Shown here one piece after another: positions 12,719 through 24,600 of a stretch of DNA of 64,000 bases. Source of the stretch: Synchiropus splendidus (lineage: Eukaryota; Chordata; Actinopteri; Syngnathiformes; Callionymidae); the NCBI RefSeq assembly GCF_027744825.2, contig NC_071345.1, positions 5,860,001-5,924,000 of the forward strand, in the 5' to 3' direction. Position 1 is the stretch's first letter. Each line of letters opens with the position of its first letter. The notes under the pieces were generated by a model, which worked only from the letters and a program-made list of their open reading frames with translations, was not told the origin of the DNA and did not search any database. A program made the position numbers and the translations under genes.

Positions 12719-13039
12719 CGGGGTGTGCGATGCGTCGCTTCTCCGGAAGGACTCACAACCGTAATTTTTTTTTATCCGCAGCTGCTAAATTGACTGGAAG
12801 TGATGCGAGCTACAGTAAGGCACACCGAGTCACATGTTCCTGAAGGCAGCATGGATGAGTCATGAATGAAGGAGGTGGTCTCACAGGAGTGGCTCTGTGA
12901 CACATGGTGATGGAGCAGCATTACCAGACACGCTGGAAATATGAGCACATGAGTAACAGGCTCGTGGGTGAGCGCTAGCTCTGCCTCTGGATGTACAACT
13001 GACAATAAGCATGATTATTTCAATATTATGAGCAGTGAC

Positions 13040-14525
13040 CTCAGTCGAACAGTAGATGTCCTGTGTTGACGAATGTAAACAAAGTATCTATCCAATGGAG
13101 TTGTGGAGAGTAAATGAGTAAAATAGTAATCGAGTAACAAAGAGAGTGAGTAAAAATAATCATACAATTGTCAGTAATATGGTCAGAGTAAAAATACTCC
13201 CGTAAAAAGTAAACAAAGTAGTTTAGTAACAAAATTGATGAGTAAAAGTATTTGGGTAAAAAAGTCATTTAGTAAATATTCTCACGTAAAAGAGTAATAA
13301 AGTACAAAAAATTATTGAGTCAAAATACTTAAAAAAGTGAGTGCAAAAGAATGTGAATAAAAAAATCAATTGAGTGATATTATTACAATTATACTAATAA
13401 GTTGTAGTTACACAAGTAATTGTGTGAAAAAGGAGGTGGAAAAATACTTTTGATTAGATAATAGAAATAGAAATGACTACAAGACTCAAGTGAAAACCTG
13501 AGTACAAAAGAAAGAAACAGTAGATGTCCTGTGTTGACTAATGTAAACAAAGTATCTATCCAATGGAGTTGTCTGATGTCTTTACTTGGTAGTCAGCGCG
13601 GTAATAAAGAAGCGAAGGAAGAATGGGCCAATATATACCATAGAAGATTCATTACTTCAAAAGTAGCTGAGTAACAAAGTGAATGAGTAAAATAGTAATC
13701 GAGTAACAAAGAGAATGAGTAAAAATAATCATACAATTGTCAGTAATATGGTCAGAGTAAAAATACTCCCGTAAAAAGTAAACAAAGTAGTTTAGTAACA
13801 AAATTGATGAGTAAAAGTATTTGGGTAAAAAAGTCATTTAGTAAATATTCTCACGTGAAAGAGTAATGAAGTAAAAAAATATATTGAGTAAAAATACTTG
13901 AGTGAAAGTATACAAAAGAAAGTGAATAAAAAATCAATCGAGTGAAAATACTACCATTACACAAGTAAAAAGGAATTGGGTATAAAAAGGAGATCTAAAA
14001 ATACTTTTAGTAAAATAATAGAAATAGAAATGACAAATACTCAAGTGAAAACCTGAGTACAAAAGAAAGAAACAGTAGATTTAAACAGTAGATAGAAGAT
14101 TCATTACTTAAAAAGTAGCTGAGTAACAAAGTAAATAAGTAAAAAAGTAATTGAGTAACAAAGAAAGTGAGTAAAAATACTCATAAAATTGTGAATAATC
14201 TTGTCAGAGTAAAAATACTCCTGTAAAAGTAAACAAAGTAGTTTAGTAACAAAGTTAATGACTAAAAATATTTGGGTAACAAAGTCATTTAGTAAATATT
14301 CTTGCGTAAAGGAGTAATAAAGTGAAAAAAAACGTATTAAGTGAAAATACTGTGTGTAAAGTGAGTACATAAGAAAGTTAATATTGAGTGAAAATATTAC
14401 AATTACAGTAAGTAAAAAATAAGTGTGTGAAAACAGAGGTGTAAAAACACTTTTGCTAAAATAATACAAATAGAAATGACTAAAATACCCGAGTGAAAAC
14501 CCAAGTACAAAAGAAAGAAACAGTA
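13040..14525. repeat. AT-rich minisatellite with higher-order duplication
   Basis: Same GAGTAAAAATACT-type units as at 11.2-12.0 kb, but arranged as three larger copies. The word AAAATAGTAATCGAGTAAC recurs 569 bp apart (near 13120 and 13689), and a diverged third copy begins about 452 bp later (near 14141). A non-AT marker, GTAAACAAAGTATCTATCCA, closes units at about 13074, 13544 and, in altered form, 14541. The identical 50-residue reading frames on the minus strand are by-products of this duplication, not genes. Confidence 0.9.
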
Positions 14526-15429
14526 GTCTCCTGTTGACTATTGTAAACAAAGTCTTTCCAATGGAGTTGTGTAATGTCTTTAGTTGGTACAGAAATGCAT
14601 TGATTCTCAGCACTACTCTTCTGCACAAGTGACTACAAAGCTGAACAAGGGCTTCCTGATTTTATCAAGCAAAAATGTGCCACTTGTTAGACTTGCCTTG
14701 TCCTCAACACCAAATGTCAGTCAATGACCGAATGGACCAAGTCCGGAAACAGCCTTCCCGGCCGTAACGCTACGCTCCGGGGCTCGTCACGGTTGGACAC
14801 GCCAAACCGCCAACTGATGTTGTTTATTTGTTCATATGCACTTTGCCCCGGTGACCATGGTCTGTTCCCAGCTGAGGGCGAAGCAGCACGTCGCTGCTCG
14901 CGACTCCCCATCCTGGACTATTGGAGGCCAGCGGCGGCCGTCCTCGCAGTTCATGTGGAAAGAAAATTTCATCAACTCAATTGCGAAAAAGGAAGACATT
15001 TCCAATTTCATGCCTATCATATTTGCCTTGGGGGTGAAAGGGCATCAGGCTGAACGCCGCACTGAGCTCAGGTTGTTTAAACTCAATAAAGTATTCTAAT
15101 ATTAGAAGAGGATGCTGTCGTCTGCCGGCCTGCGATGAAACGGATACGGATTAAGTTGCCTGCTCCGTGTTTGATCTCTGTATCTCAGGGAAAGCGCTGA
15201 TTTCGAGCGCTGCATTACAAATCATGACCTTTACGTTGCGTTGCATTTGCAGAAAGTAAATCATTGATTGTCTTCGACTTTGGAATGGCTGCAGTTGTAT
15301 TAATTCGTGGCTGTATTAATAAGACTTATAAGTCTGTTTTTACTACCAAATACTGAGCTTGAGTCTGGGGGGCAGAACCTGAGCAGAAGCTTTTTTTTTT
15401 TTTTTTTTTTTAATATTGTCTTCACGTCA

Positions 15430-15557
15430 GTGCGGGTTTCCTCTTGGCACTCTGTTTTCCTCCCACTTTCCAGAAGTATGCAAACCTTAACTGTGGCTGT
15501 TGTTGGCTATGGTCCGCCAATATGTGTGCGAGTGGTCGTCTGTCTTAAACTGTCTGA
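15430..15557 (+). repeat. L2-type LINE 3' UTR remnant
   Basis: GGGTTTCCTCTTGGCACTCT, TTTTCCTCCCACTTTCCAGA and GTGCGAGTGGTCGTCTGTCT match in order the generic 3' region of fish L2-like elements. The remnant is interrupted at 15558 by a MITE. Confidence 0.55.
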
Positions 15558-15800
15558 TAGATGATGGGTGGATGAGGAATCATGAAACAGTATGGCAGGG
15601 TTGAAGAAACAGTGTTTTCAGAGGCCACTAGATGGCGCTCTTTCTTTAGAAATAATGGGAGGTTTCATTGAATTAGTTGTTCAAGTTCAAACATTTGACA
15701 GCAGACAGTGCCCTCTGGTGGCCTCTGAAAATCAGGACACTGTTTCATGAAACCTCAACTGTTCAATACTGTGTCATGAAACCTCATATACCCATCGCTA
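15558..15800. mobile_element. hAT-type MITE with paired CTCF-like motifs, copy 1
   Basis: This 243-bp element has inverted ends (left TAGATGATGGGTGGATGAGG, right reverse complement TAGCGATGGGTATATGAGG) and an 8-bp target duplication, CTGTCTGA (15550-15557) / CTGTCTGG (15801-15808), as hAT transposases make. It is longer than its sister copies because the outer segment is partly repeated. It carries CCACTAGATGGCGC on the plus strand (15625-15638) and the complement of CCACCAGAGGGCAC (15708-15721). Both fit the CTCF core CCASYAGRKGGCRS and they face each other. There is no transposase. Confidence 0.85.
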
Positions 15801-18800
15801 CTGTCTGGCACGGAATAACCTCTTGTCATGACCAGGCTAAAACTGCTGCATTTTTGCAGTCTTTATTGCTGCAGAGCAGAATTTAAAATATTGAAATGAT
15901 TAGCTTATAAACAAGACATTACTGTTTACTATTTGTTTATAGCAAAACACTTTCAAGAGCGAGCTTCCTTGTCGCGCATGTGACGTCCTTTAATCTATAT
16001 GCAGACATGTAGGAATTCTGCATATCAGAGGGAGTGCTGGTGAGGGGTTACAGAGAGGATGTTGGTGTCATCCTGCGCCTCAGAAAGCGATGCCTGCTGC
16101 AGGAGATGGAGAAGTAAACGGAAGAGAGAATTATTCAGCTTCCCTACAAAGGGACTCCACCAGTCGCAGACTTCAAAGTGCGTTTCACAGCCTCTGCAAC
16201 GCAGCGACGCCTCTCCTGAAGTGAAGAGGAAGAAGCTGAGAATGGGACTTGTGCTGCCTACATTTCTATGTTCTCGACTATTTTCGTCTTCTGTTGTCTG
16301 CTGTCAATTAGATTTTAATATGTCATAAAACGTTGATGTGTGAGTCATGTTTGGGATCCGGGAGCTGGCGAGAATGACTCCCTAATTTTTGTGGAGTAAC
16401 CTCAGCTGCAGCGAGTCAAGACCGTTCTTCTGGGCCACAGTTGTGAAATATCCTGGTTCACTTATTTTTGTACACTAAACAAAAGGGAATCACGCCAAAA
16501 TAGCAAAGAAATATGACATGTATGTTAGCAAAACAGGACTCAAGGGACCAAAATAAAGGCGGAATCATGACAATGTATTAGCCATCCATGCGATTAAGTC
16601 TGAGCTCTTGTGTCTTGCTCCTCAGCAGTTCTCCATTTTGCCAGTTAAAAATGAGTCATGGACTTTTTATTCTGCAAAAAATTGAACTGTTATACAGTGT
16701 CATTGCTGAGGTTTATACTGCTCAATTTATCTTCTTTAATATATAGTCAAGCAAGTAAAGTCAACTGATTCTTGACTTGGACTCCAGCTAGTCATGTCGA
16801 GGTGATGGTGAAGAGCGTAAAGAGAGCCTCCAGGTCTGTCAATGTCTGCTGTCCATCTTTGATCAAACTACCTTCTTCTTTCCTCTTATTTTAGAAGTTT
16901 GCAGATTATTTTTTGACATTTCTCCTGGGTACTCATGATCTCCAGTTGCTAGAAAACAGCCTGTAACATGGAAAACTTGGAGTCCAAAGGAGCCATGATG
17001 TAAACACACAACCAGTTTTTGGTTTAAATCAACGTAATATAGAATAAATGTTGTGCCCACGAAGAATATTTCATGCTTTTAGGGCCACTTGAAAGGAACT
17101 ATTGGGCTATGTTTGGGCCATGATTTTGACTCGTGCCGCATGGAGAGCTCCTGTCTGACTGACCCAGATTCCAAACTGACCAAATGTATGTCAATTAATT
17201 CATAGTTTATTGTTTAAGAATTGGTTTTTATTTGCCATCAAAGTGCTATTGGGTTCAAAAGCAGTTTGTGCAGCAACAGAACTGTGTTTGAGTCAGTACT
17301 TCATCAGTATTTCATTCTTGTGTGTCACAATATTAATACATCTGAACTTCATATGATCACATTGTTCACTTCCATAATGGGAAATAACAGAATGTGAAGA
17401 TTTCCAATTCATGACATAATTTCAGTATTCAGTATTTCAGTACAACGGATGTTTTATCAGCAGAAAACACATTCTCTTACGTTGGCTGAAATACCGCTGG
17501 GCGGCCGAGTGAATCGGTATCAGTGTTCCAGCAGTGCAACTGGGGTGGATCAGATGGATGGAAGGGCGGCCGGGGGGCACGACAGCCACAGAAACAGATC
17601 TCCAGTCCCAGCGGGACTCTGAGCACAGTCCCAGATGGGTCCCTGTGAGGACGACCGCACAAACATGTACAAACACACACAACACTACAGTAGAGCTTCA
17701 GAGAGTCTGCAGACAAGAAAACACTGTCTTATCCGCCGGCATGGAGAGTGAGTGACGACGCTCCATCACACACCGATAATTCACAATATATTCAACACAT
17801 TTAATGAGTGGGGTTGTATTTTTCAAGAATGAAATCGTCACAAACAATGACGGCTGTAGTCTGGACCTGGTGGACCTTTTGGGGATGTGCTTGTTTGTGC
17901 TTATCTGTGGCGCTTTATGTAATTACACATGAAAATGTCACAGCTGCTCGCGCTGATATGCTGGAGTCCGCACTCGCCTGTTCCCAGGATGGAGTCTCGT
18001 CCAAGTGCTGGATTAGAAGCGACATGGTTGGTTTCCAGGCCGTCGCTGGCTTTGAATGGATGCGCGCCAGTTTAAACAGATCCACGGATGTGAGGCACTG
18101 TGGAACGGCGTCTGCAGGGGAGTTGTTATTGGTCCTGGTCAGGTTGTGATTGAGATACAGAACAGCTGAATGACTGCGAAACGATGGGAAATCCGTGATC
18201 ATGTTGTAAAGGTCTGCGCTGAAATGTCAACAACAGGAGACGATCACAAGTTCATATATGGTGTGAGTGACACCGTGGTTACAAGCGATTGTCAACGTCA
18301 ACATTTGATACTTTCCTCAGTGGTGTCTGGCTGGACACATGAAGAAGAGCTCAGCATGTGACATCAGCGGACCACTGCACTCCATGAAAACACTTTATCT
18401 ACATGTGTTTTCAGTTCCAACTGACTCACAAGACAATGACAGTGTTGGTGTTTATTCACAGAATAATGTGGCTTGCACCTCCTCACTGATCCATGGTCTT
18501 ATTTCACCTCTTTTGCGTTCAGCAACACTTCCCAACAAAGACTCACGTCGCACCTTGACTCAGATTGCGTTCGCTGACTCCCATCCAATCATTTTTTTCC
18601 CCTTTTTGCCGGTGGAACGCTCTTATATGGGTAACTAGCCAAGACGAACCCTCACAGACTGCTCACTGGAAACACGCCACAAGGTGCACTACCAGGAGTT
18701 TTTCGCAACATACAGGGTGTTTCCGCGATGTGTCGGATTCTGATGAGGGGGAACACAAAACCAGAGTGCATTGTGCGTCCTACATGGTCCTCCTTGAGGT

Positions 18801-20193
18801 TGAACCTTACAAGTCCTACTCGATTTACGAGTGATCACTGACTTTGGAGTCATACTTCATGGACTCTCGTGGATGCCAAAGGTGGATATGAACACCTCAA
18901 TAGGGAGGAGGCAAGGAGGCATCCTGTCGCTGTTGCTGGTGGAACAACAGCTCAACTTTCATCTCCGTGGATGATCTCCACGGAGAAAAGAAAAATTTAC
19001 CCGCTTGGTTCCGCGATGACCTCAGGTGGGAGTGGAAACGTAAACTGACCAATGGATCATGACAGAACATTGAGTGAAGACACTGTCCATCTCAAACTCC
19101 CTCAGTCATGAACAAGACCCCCCAAATACTGTAACATCTAAAACTGGAATAGGATCTTGATCTCGATCTCTAATCTGGATTGGACAAAGCCCCTGCTGGG
19201 CACTGTGGTCTCAGACTGCTTGGATAACATCAAAAATGCTCCGTAAATCTTCACAAAAGATAAACGCTTCCATATTAGGTGAATATATAGTGTTCATGGA
19301 TGTTTGTTGGAAAGATGAATTGTTGAGTTCAGTGAGCGTTTAGCCACCGTGTTCTTGTTCTTACCCTTGCCATCTGCAATCCATATTAATGTGTGCTTTT
19401 GTACGCCGGTGTGAGATTCCCCGCTATATGTGCGAAGGCAAGTGGGTTGATTTAGTTTTCGTTTTAGCAGTGTTTCCCTCCCCCTGCTGCTCACAGGAAA
19501 TGCGTTTTTACTATTACCAGGCATGTAGCCATCTGAATAATACATCCCGAACAGATTCCAGTAAATTACATGTACACAATAATGTTCAATGCCAGGCGGT
19601 CCGGATCAGAAATGTGTTGCCTACTGTGCAGTTTAATTATACATCAGGCGTAAAGTGGCTTTCTTTGAATAATAATGCGTCTTCAGATTGAAGTGCGCTA
19701 AGACGTGTAATGTCATATTCTGCTGCATAAGCATTTTCATTCAAACGCTACAATTGTGCCACACACTTTTGCAACATACTGTATATATAATTACCAGTGG
19801 TTACCTTTATTGATTTTTTTTTTTTTTACCTGCCGTGGGATGATATTAAAAATGTTTCAATGAGCCAGAGAAGCTTGAGGTGAAGGATTTGATGGCGCTT
19901 TCTACCACACACAACGTTTTGTTCGGCAGACCAGGAAGTTGAACAGACATATCTTAGCACACAACCTGATGACAAACATCGTCTTTTGCGGATATAAATG
20001 TGGTGGAAAGTGCCGTGATATCCTTTATTTCTAATTTCTGTGGCTCATTAAAACGGTTTTAATAAAGCAAATTGCAACTACAGGATGTGACATCATCATC
20101 CTGCGTCAGGAAGGACACCAGTCCACCTTGCCCAACTGGGTCCCACATGTTTTGTGAATGTGAATCCCATTCTCTGCACTAAGACCTCAACAC

Positions 20194-20376
20194 TAGTGAT
20201 GGGTAGATGAGGTTTCATGAAACAGTGCCCTGATTTTCAGAGGCCACCAGAGGGCGCTGTGTGCTGTCAAATGTTTGGACTAAATTGATAAAACCTCACG
20301 TTATTTTCTAAAACAAGGCGCCATCTAGTAGCTTCTGAAAATTACTTTTTCATCATACCTCATCCACCCATCACCA
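20194..20376. mobile_element. hAT-type MITE with paired CTCF-like motifs, copy 2
   Basis: 183 bp from TAGTGATGGGTAGATGAGG to CCTCATCCACCCATCACCA. The flanking octamers CTCAACAC / CTTGACTC match at only 5 of 8, which suggests age. The left motif CCACCAGAGGGCGC (20244-20257) fits the CTCF core exactly. The right arm (20318-20331, minus strand) has one mismatch (CTACTAGATGGCGC). Confidence 0.85.
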
Positions 20377-21503
20377 CTTGACTCTAACTGCGTTGTAAAA
20401 AACACATAAACACTCTCTGGATCACTTTCCTGTCAGAAAATATTTAGTATCCAATCGAATCTCACGATGAATCGGATCAAACTATTTTCAGTGATTTCAT
20501 CTTTTATTTTAAATCACTTTCTATCCCGACAATTTCATTAGACTCTGTCCATAACATCTTGAGTAAATGGTATTATTACAAGAATGAGAGGTTTACATAG
20601 AATGGGAAGGAATAAAAGAAACAAGAGCATAATATTGAGGAGGGAAAAAAAAGAATTAGAAGCGAGGAGAACTATTTAAACCTTCCTTGTGAGGGCCGAA
20701 TGTTTATCGAAAACCAGGACAAGGTTTCATGGCTGCTGTTGAGAGCATGGTCTGGCCTGGTGAAGGGATGTCTGAGAGTCTGTCTGTTGAAATGAGATGC
20801 AGCAACAGATACATTGTTGAGAATAAGATGAGATTAGAGACGCCTCTAATATCCCAGTGAGAGAAATTCAATTAGAACAAAACAGGGTGTTTTTGGCGCG
20901 CACATCAAAAATCCCTATTGACTTTGCCCCCCTCCCTCCACTCGCTCCCTCCCCGAAAATGTAATTTGCAATCCTGTGTTTCATTGTTTCATCTGGAAAA
21001 TCCTTCCGCTCAAGTCAAACTGGGTGAACGAGGAAGTTGGTGAACAACAAAGTTGAGTTGATCTGCGCGCGCTTCGTTCTAACTTTTTCAGTGGGGAACA
21101 AAAACAAGTCTGGCTGCATAAAGGAAGTGTCAGAGGAATTATCAGCGCCACTGTGTGCCAGGAGCTTGTCTTGCTTCGTCGGGAGGGTCGAAGCCTCCAG
21201 TTATTATGATAATGATGGCTCTCCTCCATCAGCGTGTGCTGCCCATTGTGAGGCAAAGCTCTAATCTTGATAGAGGAACTGAGGATGGAACGCCGGCCGA
21301 TTTTACGTGGCTAAATTTAGGGAAGGATTTGAATCTTAATGATGCCGCTTGTTGTGTTTTCATACACCTGTGGGCGAGAACACTGGCGAGAGCGTAAACT
21401 GCCCTTTGGTGGAGGAAACTTCATGCGGGTCTGAACTATTTGAAAGAAAATCCAATTGACTGAAGCGCAGCGCGAGTCCTGACTGACTGCTTTTTCTTTC
21501 CAG

Positions 21504-21616
21504 TTGGTGCTGCCGGAGTATTCCATCCATGTGCTGTTCTGCATCATGTTCCTGTGTGCGCAGGAGTGGCTGACCGTGGGCCTCAACGTTCCGCTGCTCT
21601 TCTACAACACATGGAG
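21504..21616 (+). CDS. cnih3: cnih3 exon 4 (second and third membrane segments)
   Basis: This 113-nt exon encodes 37 residues plus two bases of the next codon (AG|G, Arg). It opens [20 protein letters not shown], continues [17 protein letters not shown], and matches the family core [39 protein letters not shown] and GLNVPLLFY are the CNIH3 versions; CNIH2 has LVVPEY, CAAEWVT and GLNIPLLFY. The exon contributes strongly hydrophobic membrane helices. Acceptor TTTCCAG ends at 21503; donor GTGAAT starts at 21617. The phase-2 junction fits exon 5. Differences from the mammalian protein (V for S after SIH, V for L in LTVGLN, NT for HF before W) are conservative or at variable sites. Confidence 0.97.
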
Positions 21617-24600
21617 GTGAATCATATTTGACCGATGAAATGCCTGGCACCCAGTGAGTGAATGAGTGTAGAATCTCATGATAAACTAGTCCATTAAGTG
21701 CTCTATAGGCTTATTATATTAAAATGAAATGTTCAAAAATATACTGCAAATTCTAAAAAGGTTAAGTTGTTGGAACAAAATTCACCTCTTAGTTTTTGAC
21801 ACGGTTGAGTTTTGAGGAAATGATAATAAGACAAAGGATTGCTGATTTAATATTGGTGCCGTTCAAATTACCCTCTAGTTCCCAGAGTATTTTAAAGAAA
21901 TTTTCCAAGAATACAGATGAAATAGACGTTGAACAACAATATTGAGCAAAAAAAAAAATTAATATATGTATTTGTTTAAGATAATATCAGCGGGGGTGGA
22001 ACTATACTCTAGTTAACTGAGTTACTAGTTACTTTTGCCAATAAATATTTTAAATATTTTAATACACAAAAACATTCTACATAATTTTGAAAAGTGATCC
22101 AATAAAAAAATGAAATAAAATACATTTTTAAAGTCCTCTGCTATATAAAGCATGATCAGTGGGTGGTGGCTGGGTACGTTTGTCCCATGAAGAGTTCAGG
22201 TTCATTCCTTAACTGTAAAATTCACCACACTGATAAATTACTTAACAGAAATACTGAGACTGTAAGTTGGATTTTTAAAACTATGAAGATTATGATTATT
22301 GTTAGTGGGGTTTTTTCCACATTAAATTGTCTCATTTCCATTGTGGTGAATTATTATAAAACAATCAACAAAGATTATAAATAATAAAAGATTATAAATA
22401 CATAATAATAGTAATATTAATGAACTGAAAACTCACATAATTCCAAAAGTTCCCCTGAAAGGCCGTAGCCATCGCAGCAGTTTAAAAATGGCCTGGCTCT
22501 GATTCATAAAAAAAGAACTACTTCTTTTTTTATTTATTTATTTTTTGAGCGTCATGAATCAGACGCAGTGTGCAGCTTTAAAAGAGGCCGACAGATTCGG
22601 GGTCCGCCAGTTCACCTCCTCTGCTGTTCACCACTCTGACGCGGGCTTGACACCGGCGGCTGACAGCGTGATTGGTCTGAGCTCAGCTGGTTGAAGTTTG
22701 GAGACGCCTGGTGAGAAAAAAAACATCTCGCTCTCTCATTAATTTGGAGCTCGCACCAGATGCCTCCTGGCTCCAGATGCTACTTCCTGCTGGATGAGAC
22801 GAGGAGACGGGGAATAATGGGACGCCGGAGAGTAGCACACGGAGATGTTCTAGACAGATCCGATATTGACAGGGGGGTTTAGGGCAACAGCTGGAGGACT
22901 CTGGGGGGCGTTGACTCACATGGGTTTGGAAAGACAACTCTGTTTCACTCTTTGATGTAGTTTCACCCAGCTCTGCAGCTGACTTGTCAAATGAAACCAA
23001 CCTGAGTGGCAAGCCACAGCCCTCAAGTATAGCATGCAGAGATGTTATCTGGCGTTTATACGCATTAACTGCATCCATGGCCAGCAGAGGAAATGTGATC
23101 CCACGCTGTGCCTCACGTAAAAAAGTCAATATAGAAAGCATTCCAAATGAAAAACTTGAACCAAAATGCTAAAATGTCAAGAATCTCTAACACATTATAA
23201 AATAAAGATCCGACTCTTTAAAGCTCTGTGTGTATGAGAACTGGAGTTAGCAGTGCTTGGTTGCTATGGTGACAGTGATGCGGTTTGTTTGTCTGAAAAT
23301 GTAAACTTCTCCAGGTTTGAATGAGGTTTTGATGGACTGCAAAACTTCCAGGGCTGCACAATATTTAGTCGAGTTGACTGTGAATGCCGCACGAAAAACG
23401 TCATGATGTAATCCACAGCGCACTTGCATGGTGTTACAGTTCATTCAAATACAGACGTTGTAATTACTATTTTATAATCAAACCGGTGTAGCAATAAATA
23501 AGTAATTTCATTTCCTGCACAAAACATCACCTAGTATTCTTAAAAAAAACAAAAAAAAATGGATGATCTGTAGTTTAATCTTGCACCGAAAGTTACATAT
23601 TTTACAGACTATAAATCACAGTTGTTGTTTTTTTTAAGTTGAAGTTCAATGTTATTTCACACTGACCGACATAACCAGTAAAAACGACATTACATCTGTG
23701 ATGCGCACCGATTATCTTGACCCGCTCGATGTCGCCTGCGTGATCACGTGATCGAGCGTCACGACAGCAGGTAAACACAACACGTATCATAGAAATAGAC
23801 ACGATTTCAGGGGGATAAAAAATCCATAATACGTCATTATAGCAAAATGACGGAACACTAGCGCTGCTCACGGAACTAAAGTTAGCGTTAGTTCACTTCT
23901 CATGAGTGAATGTTAGTATTTTTATATCCTATAGTTGTCACAAAACATCGGGAATGACAAACACAAATGACTGTTGTGTGACTTAAACATTTTGTGTGAC
24001 ACGTGTTTTTACTGGTGAGACTCATATAGTCTGAAAAACACGGTATTTGAATGTAAACACCGACAGTATTGTGCAGTTCTGGGTGATCACTGCTTGAGTG
24101 TGTATGCTCTCCTCAATTGTATTGTGCAGTATTTAAGATCACAGCAGTGAATGCTGAGAGAAAAGTTCTTTACATAATAGACTGTGAACACAGGTCATTG
24201 TTGCATGCATGGCTGAGTCGGCGAACAAACCTTTGTGTCTGATCCACACATGCATTTCCAGGCACATCCTCTGACACGTACGCATGCTTGTCGGTCATGT
24301 TCACCTTTACAATACTCACATTGCATTCAGAACTGAATGTACATTTCACTTGCATGATTTATTAACTGCCATATTCACCGAATCACAGCACCGATCTTTT
24401 GCTGCATGAAGCCCTTTTGAATTTATATATGTCTTTTCCTAGTGGAACACAAAGAGAGATTAAAAGCAAGCTGTTATTTCCTCCCTTCTTTTTTTTCTAT
24501 TTCCCAAACGTAACAGGCCTGGAGTGGAGAAACATCCCACAATTCCCCAAACACATTTTGAAAACTGTTTATCACGTCCAGGTCTGCTGTTTTATTGACT

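Larger units (their letters stand above)
8306..21503 (+). other. cnih3: cnih3 intron 3
   Basis: A 13.2-kb intron with no recognised coding exon. Contents in order: a 'tataagccgc' repeat (8335-8806); a possible TIR-element remnant near 10028-10190; an AT-rich minisatellite (11155-11990 and 13040-14525); the CA/TA/GATA microsatellite and a T25 run at 12.4-12.7 kb; a GC-rich non-repetitive block (14640-15110); an L2-like fragment with a MITE inserted into it (15430-15800); and a second MITE (20194-20376). From 15800 to 20190 I see only unique-looking DNA, with one strong hairpin at 18962-18986. The acceptor TTTCCAG ends at 21503. Confidence 0.85.

Noticed and set aside
11155..14525. Regular short repeats considered as a CRISPR-like array
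   Set aside because: Units are degenerate, contiguous and AT-rich with no unique spacers, and the genome is vertebrate.
14104..14628. 174-codon minus-strand frame rich in Tyr, Phe and Leu
   Set aside because: Lies wholly in the AT-rich minisatellite; hydrophobic repeats are artefacts of the tandem units.
17808..18202. Overlapping frames of about 113 and 95 codons on opposite strands
   Set aside because: Neither shows a domain; possible membrane stretch in the first is not enough to call a gene.
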